A DNA stretch of 64,000 nt from Branchiostoma floridae (lineage: Eukaryota > Chordata > Leptocardii > Amphioxiformes > Branchiostomatidae). The stretch lies in the NCBI RefSeq assembly GCF_000003815.2, contig NC_049995.1, forward strand, positions 14,290,262-14,354,261, given 5' to 3'. Below, in pieces: positions 1-12,400 of this stretch (position 1 is the stretch's first letter; every line of letters starts with the position of its first letter). A program made the position numbers and the translations under genes. Under the pieces are notes generated by a model. The model did no database searches and was not told where the DNA came from. It saw only the letters and a list, made by a program, of their open reading frames with translations.

Positions 1-209
1 TCTAGCTCGGCAAGGAGGTTTTATCTAGGGCGTGGTATTGGAAGGTGGACTCCACCCTTTTCTTTCCATCAACTTTTGATGTCTCCCCAACCAACCAAAG
101 TCAGGTACCCATCTTTACACCTACACAGAATGAGGAAAGTCGTGTTAAGTGCCTTTCCTAGGGGCATGACGTCTATCTAGGGAACCTGTGACCTCTCGAT
201 CTCATGCTA

Positions 210-330
210 TAAACCTCTACCAGGCTCCACGGATCGGTGGTCTAATACAGTACTAGAGTAGAAAATGGACACATAGAGTCAGTAGTAGGCTAGGAGAGTC
301 GGCCGGTCAGAGGAGTTATCTCCGAAGCCG
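210..330. repeat. Degenerate copy of a palindromic MITE (TAGTCTCTACCAG family)
   Basis: The stretch CCTCTACCAGGCTCCACGG near 217, followed by GGATCGGTGG and then by GGCCGGTCAGAGGAG about 80 bases later, matches one arm of the palindromic element seen better preserved at 40086, 58018 and 61686. The second arm is not clear, so the ends are approximate. Nothing else is recognisable upstream of the first gene. Confidence 0.4.
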
Positions 331-592
331 TCCGACAAAGGCAATAGATCTAAATGCAATTTTCCCGTTTTTTTTTACGGAAGCTACGACACGTATTAGT
401 GTACATTGTATTTCTCAGAGTAAAACGGTTAAAAATAAAATTCTCCAATTGCATTTCTTGCCGACGACTTAATTTTGACGCTCGTCAGTCCATGGCCCAA
501 ATAAACAGACAACGCGACAGGGAATTCAATTTAGTAGAAGATATTGTTCCCCATTGTATGTACGCAAACGCTATTCTGTCTTTCAGCTAAAC

Positions 593-1731
593 ATGTTCAA
601 CAGAACATCAAATATGGCGGCCATGGTGATATTGGTTGTCGTCACGGGTCTCATCCTACAGTTCAGCACGGCAGATGAAGGTGTGTATATATAACCTCTA
701 GTACATGTAAAGTTGAACTAAACTGTGGAACCACTGTCACACACACACACAGCTCGCCTCCCGACCCTCCCCGAACCATGGTTGGGAGTTAGTCTTGACT
801 AAGGCTGAGAGTTGGTCAGCGAGGTTCATTTTAATAAGGAGGTTAAATAAAGATATAAAACCTCCTTGGTGTAATAGTCTTAAAAATTGTCTGCGGCACT
901 TTACATCTTCTTATCATTGATTACTTCGGTGGTTTTGTACTAATTTTCAAACTGCGTTAACTTTTGTATCATTGATTTGATGTTAATAGCTTACACAAAT
1001 GTATAGTCTTGTGTTTTCCACCAGAGTACATTGAGAAACGGTGGTAGGCAATACATGTATGGTTCCCCAATAAAATAGATGAATAAATGAATAAACAAAT
1101 ACATGTAAACAAAACTCAAAATGTTATTTCTTTTCCAGTAACAACAGACACAGAGTTCTGCTTGGGCAAACCGAACCGTGACTTCCTAGATCCCCTGAAC
1201 TGCCACTACTACTACAAGTGTTCCAATGAAGAAGCCTATCACGTGCCCTGCCAACGTCCAATGATCATCAACTTGGTCTACGATGAGGAAAAAGGTCAAT
1301 GCGTGTATCAAAGAGACGCACCGCCACCTTGCGGGGTAAGTACGCACTGCAGTACTTTGATTAGGACGGTTTTATAATAAATTTTCCGCTTTTTACATTT
1401 AAAATGTGGCAGCATTGGGAAATAGCGCTTTAACTTTTCTTAAATTTGGTGCATTTATTTCCTTACTTTGATGCATAATGTACAAATCTATCTGTATTAA
1501 AATACACCAAGAAGCAGCTACTCAGGCAACTGGATTTTTGAAACGGTCAGACATTTCAGACAGCCTTCCGGTGTCTTTCGTCAGACTAGTGACACTGGCG
1601 GTGTTTCCCAAATCATGCCCAGTTGCCTGAGTAACTGCTTTTTGGTGTATCTTATTACCTGAATGCCTAACCTTCATCGTCGTATCAGTATTAAGTATCG
1701 CTCTTCACTTGTTTTTCAGACAAAGCAATGA
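593..1731 (+). CDS. Small secreted chitin-binding (peritrophin-A/CBM14) protein, 3 exons
   Basis: Exons 593-680, 1139-1335 and 1720-1731 join in phase (GT at 681 and 1336, AG at 1137-1138 and 1718-1719) to encode 98 residues ending in a TGA at 1729. Residues 8-26 form a hydrophobic signal peptide with predicted cleavage near Ala27. The mature protein is essentially one type-2 chitin-binding domain with six cysteines spaced C-13-C-5-C-9-C-16-C-9-C, and the aromatic run HYYYK lies between cysteines 2 and 3 as in the family. Such domains bind chitin outside the cell, in peritrophic matrix, mucus or immune lectins. One domain with no catalytic partner suggests a structural or pattern-recognition role (inference). 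The last exon adds only three codons. Intron 2 carries the repeat at 1500-1675. A candidate AATAAA lies at 2236. The start was chosen for its signal peptide; Met8 or Met11 are alternatives. Confidence 0.8.
1500..1675 (-). repeat. Inverted-terminal repeat element with hammerhead-like core
   Basis: The ends are inverted: ACACCAAGAAGCAGCTACTC and CAACTGG on the left answer CCAGTTGCCTGAGTAACTGC and TTTTTGGTGTAT on the right. Between the arms, on the minus strand, lies CTGACGA (1584-1578), a 5-bp stem AGACA/TGTCT with loop, GAAA (1557-1554) and TGTC. The same family recurs at 34105, 36760 and 49197 and as fragments at 14740, 15335 and 19381. It sits in intron 2 of the chitin-binding gene. Confidence 0.65.
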
Positions 1732-1951
1732 CCGTGAACCAGCACCACCCGGCGGTTACAGCAAGAAATGCACCCTTCAGTCAGTCCCAGTGTATTAAAC
1801 TTGTTCAATGCTATATTGACCAACACAATGAACTAGTTGATGGATGGCAGAAATTATTCTCCATAGTTTGGTAACCTGAAGAAAGTCGTTGCTGTAGAAG
1901 GACTTTGAGTGATAAATAGTATAACGATATGAGCTTTTAATAGGAAAACCT

Positions 1952-2096
1952 TAATCTCCATTAGCAGATCCTATGGCAGCATCAGATAGTATTGAAAGCT
2001 GGCTCAGTGAAGCCATGTGTATGCTACCAGAGCCAAACACTCCTCTGCCAGCTTTTGATACTATCTTAGGATACCATAGGATCTGCTTGGAGGTTA
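1952..2096. mobile_element. Palindromic MITE, TAATCTCC termini, 9-bp target duplication
   Basis: The 145-bp element begins TAATCTCCATTAGCAGATCC and ends with the near-complement GGATCTGCTTGGAGGTTA. Flanks GGAAAACCT (1943-1951) and GGAAGACCT (2097-2105) match at 8 of 9 positions. There is no coding capacity. Copies at 2693 and 35289 share both arms. A 9-bp duplication fits Mutator-like elements best, but the superfamily is inference. Confidence 0.75.
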
Positions 2097-2692
2097 GGAA
2101 GACCTAGTGTTGTGCTGAAAGGCTCTCATTGGAGGGACAGTAGTGAGAGATCATTTTTCAATGACCATGAAAAAAGCGATAGAAATTTCCCTGTAGAATT
2201 CTGAGAGATTATGTTATAAATCAAGACTCTGTCACAATAAAGCATATCTAAAGTCACCCGTATCTTGCATTGTCTGTAAAACCTTGTTAACAAAACGTAT
2301 GGATAAACGTAATACTGTTATTGTATATTGTATTGTTACCAGGGCTACTCCTTGATAGTAGCCTCTGGCTAGTTGAGTAGCCCCGAATAAATCAAATAAA
2401 AGCACCACAGTTTGTATTTTGCAATGTTTTTAATTAAAAACCAGAATCACAATTATTACAGGTTCCACAAAATTGAACCCTGCATTTCTTTCCTTCTCTT
2501 TCCTCTTTTTGCAAAGACAACAAACAGGGAATCTCCCTATACAGAAACATGAAGTACAAATACAAGAAAATCTCCATCATAATTCCTGCACCAGTCAACT
2601 GAGTTTCAAGGGGGAGGGGGTGGCATAGGTGAAGCAAAACATCACTAGCAATTGTGGCTCTAAGTTGGCCTTTGTTAATTCTGCCAAGATCA

Positions 2693-2846
2693 TAATCTCC
2701 AAGCAGATCCTATGGTGCCGTAAGATAGTATCAAAGCTAAGGAGTATAGCCAGCCAAAGGGAGTCCCAGTATGCCGCTGACCTCCTCTGGCCAGCTTTGA
2801 TACCATCTTATGGCACAGTATGTACTTAGGATCTGCTTGGAGATTA
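2693..2846. mobile_element. Palindromic MITE, TAATCTCC termini, perfect 9-bp target duplication
   Basis: The 154-bp element starts TAATCTCCAAGCAGATCC and ends GGATCTGCTTGGAGATTA. It is bracketed by a perfect direct repeat CCAAGATCA (2684-2692 and 2847-2855). It lies between the chitin-binding gene and the 3' end of UBTF. Confidence 0.8.
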
Positions 2847-2855
2847 CCAAGATCA

Positions 2856-5286
2856 CACTTGCTTAATTTGTTGGTTCTCAGAGTTGCAAACAAACATGAA
2901 AATAGTTTTATGGAAAGTCTATACCTTTCTTAACATAATTTTAGGGAGTGAATATACTTAGATGTAAACTTCTACCAAGCCCTCTATTTTCACATTGCTA
3001 TCATAATGCAATTCTACCTTTATCTGTGCAAGAACCACAAAATATGTTGGCATGGCCTAACAACTGCTCAGAGTTGGCCTTCATTCCTGCTTAGCAAAAT
3101 GACAGAGTGTTTGTGTTCACTTGACTGACTTAGTATGCATCATTCTTTACCTTGAGAACATACAGAACAATCACAATGAGTTCTACACAGCTACAATAAG
3201 GGAGGAATGTAACAAGTAATAGATACAGACAGTACACAACTTTAAGATACACACTTCATATAAAGTAACTAATGACAGTGGGACTAAATATTATACCACA
3301 CCCCTTAGCTTTCCCCCATCCCCCTTGGTTTTACGTTGATTGGTGCAGGGACTACAAAGCACACCCTTTGAGGGTTCATTTCAAACACACCACATTTACA
3401 ATACTCTCACCCACTCTCAAATGCATCTATCAGTGCAATGCTTTCCTGTCATCATTGCTGTAACTAGAATGGTCTGATGCTAAAAAGGAGAAGGCAACAG
3501 GTTCAGAACAGCGTTGAAGTCAACTGTAACCGAAGAAATTTCACTGTGGTTACATCTACTTAAAGAAGAATGTTGCTGGCTTATGCTGATGTTTTTTGTG
3601 ACAAAAATTGTTGCAATGTAAAGTAATGCTACCGATCTTCTGGTTGTTTCAAAGACACTGTGTCTGTTGTTTAGTTTCAAAGAAACTGTGTTTGTTGTTT
3701 AATCCATCTTTTATTAAAAACAATGTCCAAAACTATTAAGGGATTTCCTTATTACTTCAAATCATTGCATTGTAGAGAATTAACACCAAGAAAATCTGTG
3801 TCTCTTCAAAAAAAATTCAGTGTGTTTTGAAGACAATGTGGTGGTAGATAAATTAATTATTCATTTAAAATCAAAGAAATTTTATTGGTAGTTATAAGTC
3901 TATAAATTACCGGTACCCTGCAACATTTGGATTATCTCAATCCCAAAATTTCATTCAGAAAACTTAATTAGTGGCAACGAGAATTAGGCGCAACTCAACA
4001 AACCAGCCTCTGAAAGTCTCTAGAAACCATGGAGGAAAAAGCACTGATATTAAAAGAAAAAAGAAAGAAATCCAGATTTGAACACAAGATATTCCTGACT
4101 GTGTTATGTTGAAAGCAACTCAGTGAGAAGTAGTCAGCAATTTAGATTGTAGAGTTGACAATATGTAAAATTCAAACATTGCTACTTGGTGATTTTTCTC
4201 AAAAGACAAATTTTGCAAATGCAGAGCTAGACTCTCTTAAGTTCAGTGAATTTCATCTGATGCCTAAAATAATACCAGACTTGTTTGCTGAAGTTTTGGG
4301 AAACTGGAAATCGAAGTGTTAATGGTCCCTTTCTAACTTTCTTCCTTGTTGTGGATCAACCATCAACTTTGTTTTCCGTCTTCAAAGATAGGATAAAAAA
4401 TGTAACAGACTGAAAAGCAGCAGAAGCATCTACAAGTTGATGAACACAGATTACGTTACGATTGAAATTAGAATATCACTGAGCCAGGCATTTTGCCAAT
4501 GGCACACAAATTTCCTTGCTATCTAAACAAAGCGAATAATGAAACATACTTTCAAATATCACACACAATCACTGGTATATCAGCTGCATTTTACCTATTG
4601 CCATGGTTAAAATTAGGAATTTAGTACCAGTCTTTCGAATCGATTATGTCTTTACAACAAGTACATTCCTTTGCTCGGCCAAAATGTGCCCGACATCGTT
4701 TACAAAAGAATCTAAACTCACTTTGATTAAAGGCAACTTTTTGTTTGCCTGTTTCTCTCTTCTATTCTTGCACTTGCATTTGTATCATCCTTTCATTCAT
4801 TCTTTTCTTCCCTCACTCACTTGACTTGGTCCACAGATTTTTCTAGCGAGACAAAAAGGTGTATCAAAAGGGTTCAGATGACAAAGGAATCGCTTTTCAC
4901 CTCCTGATTTAGTTTAAAACAAGATTTTGTGATCATCATACCTACATTTCATAATTCCCTCACTATACCACCTACCTCTAATATCTGGTATTTACAATTT
5001 AACAAAGATTAACATATAAAACCAACCATTTCTGAGGAGGTGGTCAGGAAGGAAAAAGAGCTCTGTTCACTCGAACAACGCCAGGACTTTGGAAATCTAA
5101 TAAACTTTCAAGCCTTGAGTGTCAACTTTTTAGAGGAGCAGCTAAGTAAGTTCTCGAACTCAACCGAAAGGATAAGCTTCCCTCCTAAATGTTACGGTTT
5201 TGTTATTTCCGTAACATTTTACTTAAAGGTTTATTAGATATTCCAATTTCCCTGCAACGTTTGGCATTCGGAATCAGTAGTGTTAA
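2856..5286. other. Intergenic stretch, nothing recognised
   Basis: AT-rich sequence between two convergent genes (chitin-binding gene + and UBTF -). I see no splice-supported open frame, RNA gene or clear repeat. TTTATT at 5229-5234 would be AATAAA on the minus strand and could be a distal UBTF polyadenylation signal, about 400 bases beyond the stop codon. Confidence 0.5.
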
Positions 5287-5525
5287 GGCTACACAGATTT
5301 AATTTGCTGGTTCATGGATTTAAAAGAAAAATGTCGCAAATAGGAGAACAACATCTAAACAGAGTCTGGTGGAAAATTCTGTACCCTGGCTGTTTAACAC
5401 AATTTGTGAACACAATTTCTGTCAACAAATGTAGTTGGGTTCAAGTTTTCCCCAGTCCTCTGTATTCATGTTGTCCTCTTGGTGAATTTTTACTCAAGCA
5501 ACCAAGAAATTAAATTGGTGTGGCC
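5287..5525. mobile_element. PIF/Harbinger-like MITE (GGCCACACC termini)
   Basis: The left end GGCTACACAGATTTAATTTG and right end AAATTAAATTGGTGTGGCC are imperfect inverted repeats. A better copy at 25471-25830 is flanked by TAA on both sides; here the flanks are TAA and AAA. A three-base TWA-type target and GGCC termini suggest PIF/Harbinger. It would lie in the UBTF 3' UTR or just beyond. Confidence 0.6.
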
Positions 5526-5630
5526 AAAACCATAGGAAAGCTTGACTTAAAAATTGATCAGATATTCCAAATTCCCTGTGAAATTCTAAATTCCATCACG
5601 AAAAAAAGCAACAATTCGACCTCCTTTTTT

Positions 5631-6466
5631 TCACTCTTCTTCGGATTCCGACTCTGATCCCGAACTACTCGACTCGGACTCAGAACTACTGGAGCTACTT
5701 TTCTCAGCCTCCTCCTCATCTCCACTCCCTTCTTCTTCATCTTCTTCTCCTCCTGAACCAGATTCATTGTCTTCCTCCTCGCTTGAGGATCCAGACTCGG
5801 AGCCGGATTCGCTGCCTTCAGATTCGGAGCCAGATCCAGAGCCGGATCCCGATCCTTCGTTTCCAGATCCCTCGTCACCTGATTCTTCCTCATCATCTTC
5901 ATCCTGAAAAATGAGATTAAAAAATCATTGTTGAGATTTTTTGGAATTTTTTTTAGGCTGGCCAAAACTCGAGGGAGTCATATTACATACAGTTGAATAA
6001 ATTAAACTGCATGAGGACATAAGGGACTTTAATGTCATGCTTGAATGTTCTGCATAATAGGTACATGTATCCTTCATTATATAAGACAAGCAGTGTTTTT
6101 ACTTCAGTAGGAAGCTGGCTGAATAAGAATTCTAAGTGGAAGCCATGTGACTCCACTGCCCACCTAAAAAAGTCTAGGGTCGGCAGGTTTTTCAAGGGTA
6201 GTTTGGGAAACAGGAAACAACATGTTTTCCTAGGCTTTACCAACTCTCTACAACACCCTGAGAGGGCTCAGGGACAAAAATTGAATCGCAATTTCTAATA
6301 TGTTGTAAATCACGGGTATACCGTCTAAGAGCAGTGCTCTTTACTCGAATGAGCAAAACTTGACACTTACCGAGCCCTCGGATTCTGACTCTTCCTCGGA
6401 AGCTTCCTCCTTCTCTTTCTTGATCATCTTGGCGAAGAGAGGACTGTTCGCTTCCCGCTTTCTCTT
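5631..6466 (-). CDS. UBTF: UBTF exons: basic linker and acidic Ser/Glu/Asp tail
   Basis: Exon 6466-6371 gives [20 protein letters not shown] and EESESEGS. Exon 5903-5631 encodes 90 residues made almost only of D, E, S and G, starting [14 protein letters not shown] and ending [10 protein letters not shown] before TGA (5633-5631). The true frame has no ATG in this exon; the ATG-initiated frame over the same bases (5965-5558) is a shadow. In UBF the acidic tail contacts SL1 and is heavily phosphorylated by CK2; the many S-D/E-x-E sites here fit that. This tail is richer in Ser and Gly than the human one. Confidence 0.9.
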
Positions 6467-9400
6467 CTACACAAAACAAGTCAATAGAAAATAAAATTAT
6501 CGCGAATATACACATTGCGTTGTCATTTTTTTTGCAACCCACTCACATAAGCAGTCCTGGCTACTGAGCCATGAGTGTGGGATGATACAGGGCTCGAAAT
6601 TCATTTTTGGGATTAGGTGCACTGGTGCACCCAGCTTAAAAAATTGGGTGCACCAAAAAAACTTTGGGTGCACCACTTAGATTCAAGTAGAATGTAAAAA
6701 AAACCTAATAACAAAACTTAGTTACAAGCTATCAAATTCTTACACAAGTAAAATGAGACATTTCTATTATCTTTCTGACACTTCGATGTCAAGAATATGA
6801 TGTATACTAGTACACTTGTATCTTCCCATATATAAAACTAAGAAAATATTTAGGTGCACCCTGTGCACCCACTGAAAAAAATTGGGTGCACAGTTCCACT
6901 TTTGGGTGCACCTGGGTGCACATACACCCAGTATTTCGAGCCTTGGATGATAGCATATGGAAATTATCAATCTATCCACAGTATTTATTGAAATCAAAAC
7001 AAGCTTTCCAATGATACATAATACAAAGAAATTTATACAAGCGAGATACAATCCACACACTCACTATCCAGTTTATTGTTTGTTGTTCCCTGACAGGTAA
7101 GGGTCAGAGTAACTAAGACATGATTGCAGGTAGATGTAGAGGCTTCCAAAAACAAGCTCCTAAAGTGGTGTTAGGTTTAGATATAATATGTCTAGTAGAG
7201 GTGTACCAACCTTGCCGATGCTGGGGTGCAGCTGCTCATATCTTTCTCTAATGTCTGCAGGAAGATTCTGAAAGAAAAAAAAAGAGTTTTGAGTTAGAGA
7301 ACAGTTTCTTTTTTCTCATTAAGAATGAATGAAGACATTAATTGGACATTTTTGCCCCACTGGGCTAAGTACATGTCACATGGTAACAATCATATAAATG
7401 CAACAATGGAAACAATCATACACATCTATATAAAATGCAGAAATGCGTCTATTCTAGGACATTTGACTTCCTCTCGCTTCTTGGTAATTGCATAAATGTA
7501 ACTAGCTGTATGGTTGGTTAGAGTTGGTTTATCAACAGCTGTCAGGAATTATGTATAAGCATTAAATTTTGAACTTCTAGTACTGTATCCTTCCCAACAC
7601 ACTGTATTGAAAAGATCCCACTCACATCTAACCAGGAGTGGAGGTCCCTGTGATACTGCTGCATACGCTCCTGACTTCGCTGGTTGTACGCTGCACGTTC
7701 CTTATCGCTCATGGCCTTCCACCGCCGGCCGATCTCGGACATCCTCTCGCGGTGGTCCAAATCCGTCAACTTGCCGAGGAGCTCCATGGATAGCAGCTGA
7801 TAGCCACTCCTGTGGGGGGAGGGGAAAAGGGGGAGTTTAGTATCTGCAGTTTTGAACTTAACTGCTAGAGGTCCTTTGTTATACATTTGTAGGAGTCGAG
7901 TCCTTCTTTACATTTGTAGGAGCTCCATGGACAGCAGCTGATAGCCACTCCTGTGTGGGGAGGGGACAAGGGGGGTTAGTACCTGCAGTTTGGGACTAAA
8001 CTGCTAGAGGTCCTTCCTTACATTTGTAGGAGCTGATTGACACCCTTCAAGAAGGAGTGGACAGCAGTTAGTAACTAGGGTTCCAACATTTGCCAAGGAT
8101 TGGAAATTGGTAACAGTACTGTACAGCTAGTCTTTTTTTCTTCCTTCTACTGGCAAGACTATGTTAATGGAAACTGATTTGCAGTCAGACTACTAAAATT
8201 TACTTTCAATGTTACCTTGCCCTCAGCACTGTAAATTTCCTTTAGAAAAATTCAAAGCATTTGCGATAGTCCAAAATGACACATACGAAACTATCGTCCC
8301 AAATACTTAAAAAAAAACATTTCATTGTTGGACTGAATATCTGTTTAGTTCAAAAAGCAATCAAAGAAGTCTTCAAATTGACCAAGGGTGACTTACGTAG
8401 GAGGCCTCTTTGGTTCCCCCTCAAACAGCTTGCCCGTCTTGTTACCTGCACCGCTACTGCCGGTCTTGGTCTGTTTCTCATAGTCTGCTAGCTCTCTCTG
8501 TAGGCAACAAACAAAACATGTCTCAATCCATCAATAGTTCAAATAATTTTCTTGCAATAAGAATGGAATAAAGGCTATCAGAGATGGCAGACTTCATCCC
8601 TGTACTGTGTGACTGATCCATATGAAGGTAACATTAGTGATGATGTACATGTATGTCAGTTCTGAATTTTCTGTCATATATGTTGGGATTTGCAGACACA
8701 CACAGAGACAGAAGGACAGATATATGAAAGACAAACAGGCAGAAAGGTAGGGTTATACACAAAAAGACACAACAAGAAATACACACAGAGAGACAGAGAC
8801 AGAAAGACACACAAAGACACATAGCAAGACAGACACACTGATGGAAAGACATAGAAAAACTTATACACAGACAGAAAGACAAACACAGACACATCAAGAT
8901 ATACAGTAGAACAGACATACACAGGAAGACACAGGAAGGCAGACAGAGAGACACACACTGACAGAAAGACAGAAAAAAACACAAACAGAAAGACAGATGC
9001 ACAGACAGGAATAAAATTCACTCCCTTGTGATGAAGCAACAAAGTGCAAATTTGACAGTACCTCGTATCTCTTCTTGTCCTCAGCAGCTGCCTGGAGCCA
9101 CGGCTGCTTCTCTCTCTTGGGCAGTTTTTCCCACTCAGCAGTCAGGGCATCGGTCGCACGCTTTCTGTCATTCTAGAAAACAACAGAACAAAAACAACTT
9201 CAATTCATGTCCAGCTATGAAATATATTCTTGAGCCGATGGTAAAAATGAATCATTAAGTATTGGAGCCTGTATAAGCAGATGTTGGGAAAAGAGCTGGC
9301 AACCCTTCTTTATAATCTTCATGACACCTTCCAAGTCTTGCTACTTTAAGTTTGCCCTAAGAGCCACTGGACACAAAATATTCATTATGAAGGTTTGATG

Positions 9401-12400
9401 TAGCTTGGAAATTTTCCAGTCTTTTGATGATAATTACATCATATACATGTACCTGTTTTCATGTATTGCTTTTGTATAATGTTTAATGTATTTTCTTGTT
9501 CAAATAAATAGACAAACAAACTAACAATGCCAGAACTGCAATTCTTTGGTAGCATGGCACATATGGTTGTACAGTGAAATACAATTTGACACCAACGCGA
9601 TTGTAGCTTAGAGTTCAAGTTCCGCCCAGGCAAACTTGGTATCATTCGAAAGGTTGCTTAGTGAGGAATCGACGGGTGCAAACCGCAATTTAATCGGATA
9701 CGTCCTTCTCGAGTTATTCTTGAGTATAGGCGCTCTGTTTAGGCGCAACCACTAGCTTCCTTTCTGAAACACTGCATGCCTATCACGGCACCTGGTTGGG
9801 GGTTGACACCAACGCGATTGTAGCTTAGAGTTCAAGTTCCGGCCCGGCAAACGTGGTATCATTCGAGACATTTAACTCCTTGTTCCTTAATTACGTATTT
9901 CAGTCATTCTTACCCTGTATCTTGAGACGTAGCTCTCCATCTTGTCTTCCCGCCACAGCTCCATGGCCGTCCTGGCTTCAGAAGGAGGAGGTTTCTTCTT
10001 CATCATGGCAGAGTTTCCGTCCCGCATGTAGTCTGGGTTCGCTTTCCTGGGGAGCAAGAGAGGGTTGATAAAACATTACAATTAAGAATATGAAAGGAAT
10101 CTGTCACATGCTCTACTTCAAATGACACTCTATATATTCTATTGTCCTCTCAGTTTATAAGTGCAGTTAAGACTTACAAGAATAAAACTTAACACCTTGG
10201 TAGGGAAGGAGATACGACTTGAGAAAAAATTACTGTGACTTTCTTTATAATGGTCAACAGATGAGATATACTTTTTTATATAATCATAAAGTATCATAAA
10301 ATATGAAGAATTTCATGTACTTGGCAAATATTAAACATTAAAAATACTATTGTTAAGAAAAAGATTATCTTTGTCTAGGTAAGCAAGCAACGTATCTTTC
10401 TCCATTACTGCACTGTAAACATCTATCAATCAGTAAAATCTTCAAGCTCTGATATATGACTATTGTTTGCACTTACAGGAATGACTGCATCTGGTCTTCA
10501 TATTCTCCTCGTGCCTCTTCCTCCATCTTCTTGTATTTCTCCTGTGGAGAGCAACAAAACTCTGTCAGGCCTGGGATCAAAATACTCCTTATCTCTGTTC
10601 AGACTTAAGGCTTCCCACACCAGATGGTGCTTAGGGCAGTGTCCATCTCCGTTTCAGTAGCCCTGGGCCACACAACTTTTGTGCAATCACTACAGCAGGG
10701 GGCTAGTCCACTGGCAGTGGTGCATGTTCAACTACCAAACTCTTTCCCAAATGCTGAGTGCTAAGCAGGGCAATCAACATGTGCCACCTTTAAAGTCTTT
10801 GGTATGACTTGGCCGGGGATCACAGTCCATTGCCACATGTGCCTTTATGTCCCCTACGTTTCTACCATGTGCTTGTACCTCTGGTAATGAACTTGCAAAT
10901 AAACTTCCATCAAACTTTACCTTCTTCTTGTCGGAGAGCTCGCTCCACTTTCGTGCCAGCATGCGCGTAATCTCCTGGTTGGAGAGGGACGGGTATTTCT
11001 CGCGAAGCTTCTGCCGCTTCTCCTGCTGGTAGAAGAAAACTGCCGAGATCGGGCGCTTCGGTCTGTCCGGGGTCGCAACCGCCGTTGAGGTGGTCTGTGT
11101 CAGATAGAAACAGGAACCATGTTAATGCTGTAAGAAGCCAACACACAGAATAAAGACACTCTTTTTAAACAACCATTGCTTTATTTTCGCCTATGTTTCA
11201 GTGACCTTCTACCACCTTCTTCAGGGCAATTCTGACTGGTTCACATGTGTAAAAAGAGTCTCTTTATTCAGTGACATACCAACCTGATGAAACTATTTTG
11301 GGGGTGGCAACCGCCGAGGTGGACTATGTTACAACAGACATATACACTGTTTTTATTTGCATAATGCAACTTCTTAAGTTATGCAAAACATGAATAGAAA
11401 CCTTGATTTTTGCTTGAAGGTTCATTTGTACTTCTGGTTTCAAGTCATTTTTAAGACAAAATAAAATTCTTTTTAAATAAAAGAAAAAGATTTTGATCCC
11501 CTTCATGTAGCTCAAGAGACCCCTAGCAACTTATGTTCAAACTGCAGTGCTATTTCTTACCTGTGACTTTGCTGCAGAGGATCTGGTTGTCGTGGCTAGG
11601 CCATTTTTCTGACTGAATAAATAGCTCAAGAGACCTCTAGCAACTTATGTTTGAACTGCAGTGTTGTTCCTTACCTGTGACTTTGCTGCAGAGGATCTAG
11701 TTGTTGTGGATTGGCCATTTTCCTCGGCAGCCGGTTTGGGTTTGGTCCCTCCCTTTTCTTCAGATAGTACCCGCTCTTTGTCTTCCGGTGTCAGGGTCTA
11801 GAAAAGGACAAAACTCATTAATTAAATGTCTATGAAAGTAATAAGAGATGGCAGACTTCACCCCTTACCCATACTCCTTTCATTCTTAGTGATGTTGTCA
11901 CAGAAAAAGAGGTACTGAGGTTTCATGGCAAGTGTATCTGGTATTTATTACATGTGAATGGTAACTAACTTAAAGGGTGACGGTTTGGACCGGTGAGGTG
12001 AGGTGAATGGTAGGAACTAGAATATTGAGATTCGTAAAAATTTTCCATTCTTAGGCTTATTTTCAATTGTTAAGTACATGTACCACTAATCTTATGAAAA
12101 TTTACTAATAAGAAATGAATAATGCTTACCTCTAAGTACCTCTGGAAGTCAAATTCAAAGCTGGTCTTAAGCTGCAAAAGAAATGAAACTTCTGTTGTTA
12201 CATATAATTACCAGTTTCTTAGACACAGACCCTAAGTATCACTTACTCACTAATACTCACTATCTGGTTTATCGTCTGTTGCTCCCCATCAATGGAGGGT
12301 TAGACATTTAGCAGTATCTTTAGCAGTACATTTCTAGCAGTACATTTATAATTTTAGACAAAAGTCCTCGCTGACGCTCTTCATCGAGGCCCTAAAACAT

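Noticed and set aside
5558-5965. 135-codon basic/proline-rich open frame on the minus strand
   Set aside because: It is an out-of-frame reading of the UBTF acidic-tail exon; the frame in phase with the upstream exons encodes the Ser/Glu/Asp tail.
8634-9042. Two 122-codon cysteine/valine-rich minus-strand frames
   Set aside because: Translation of a GACACA simple repeat inside a UBTF intron; no splice or domain support.
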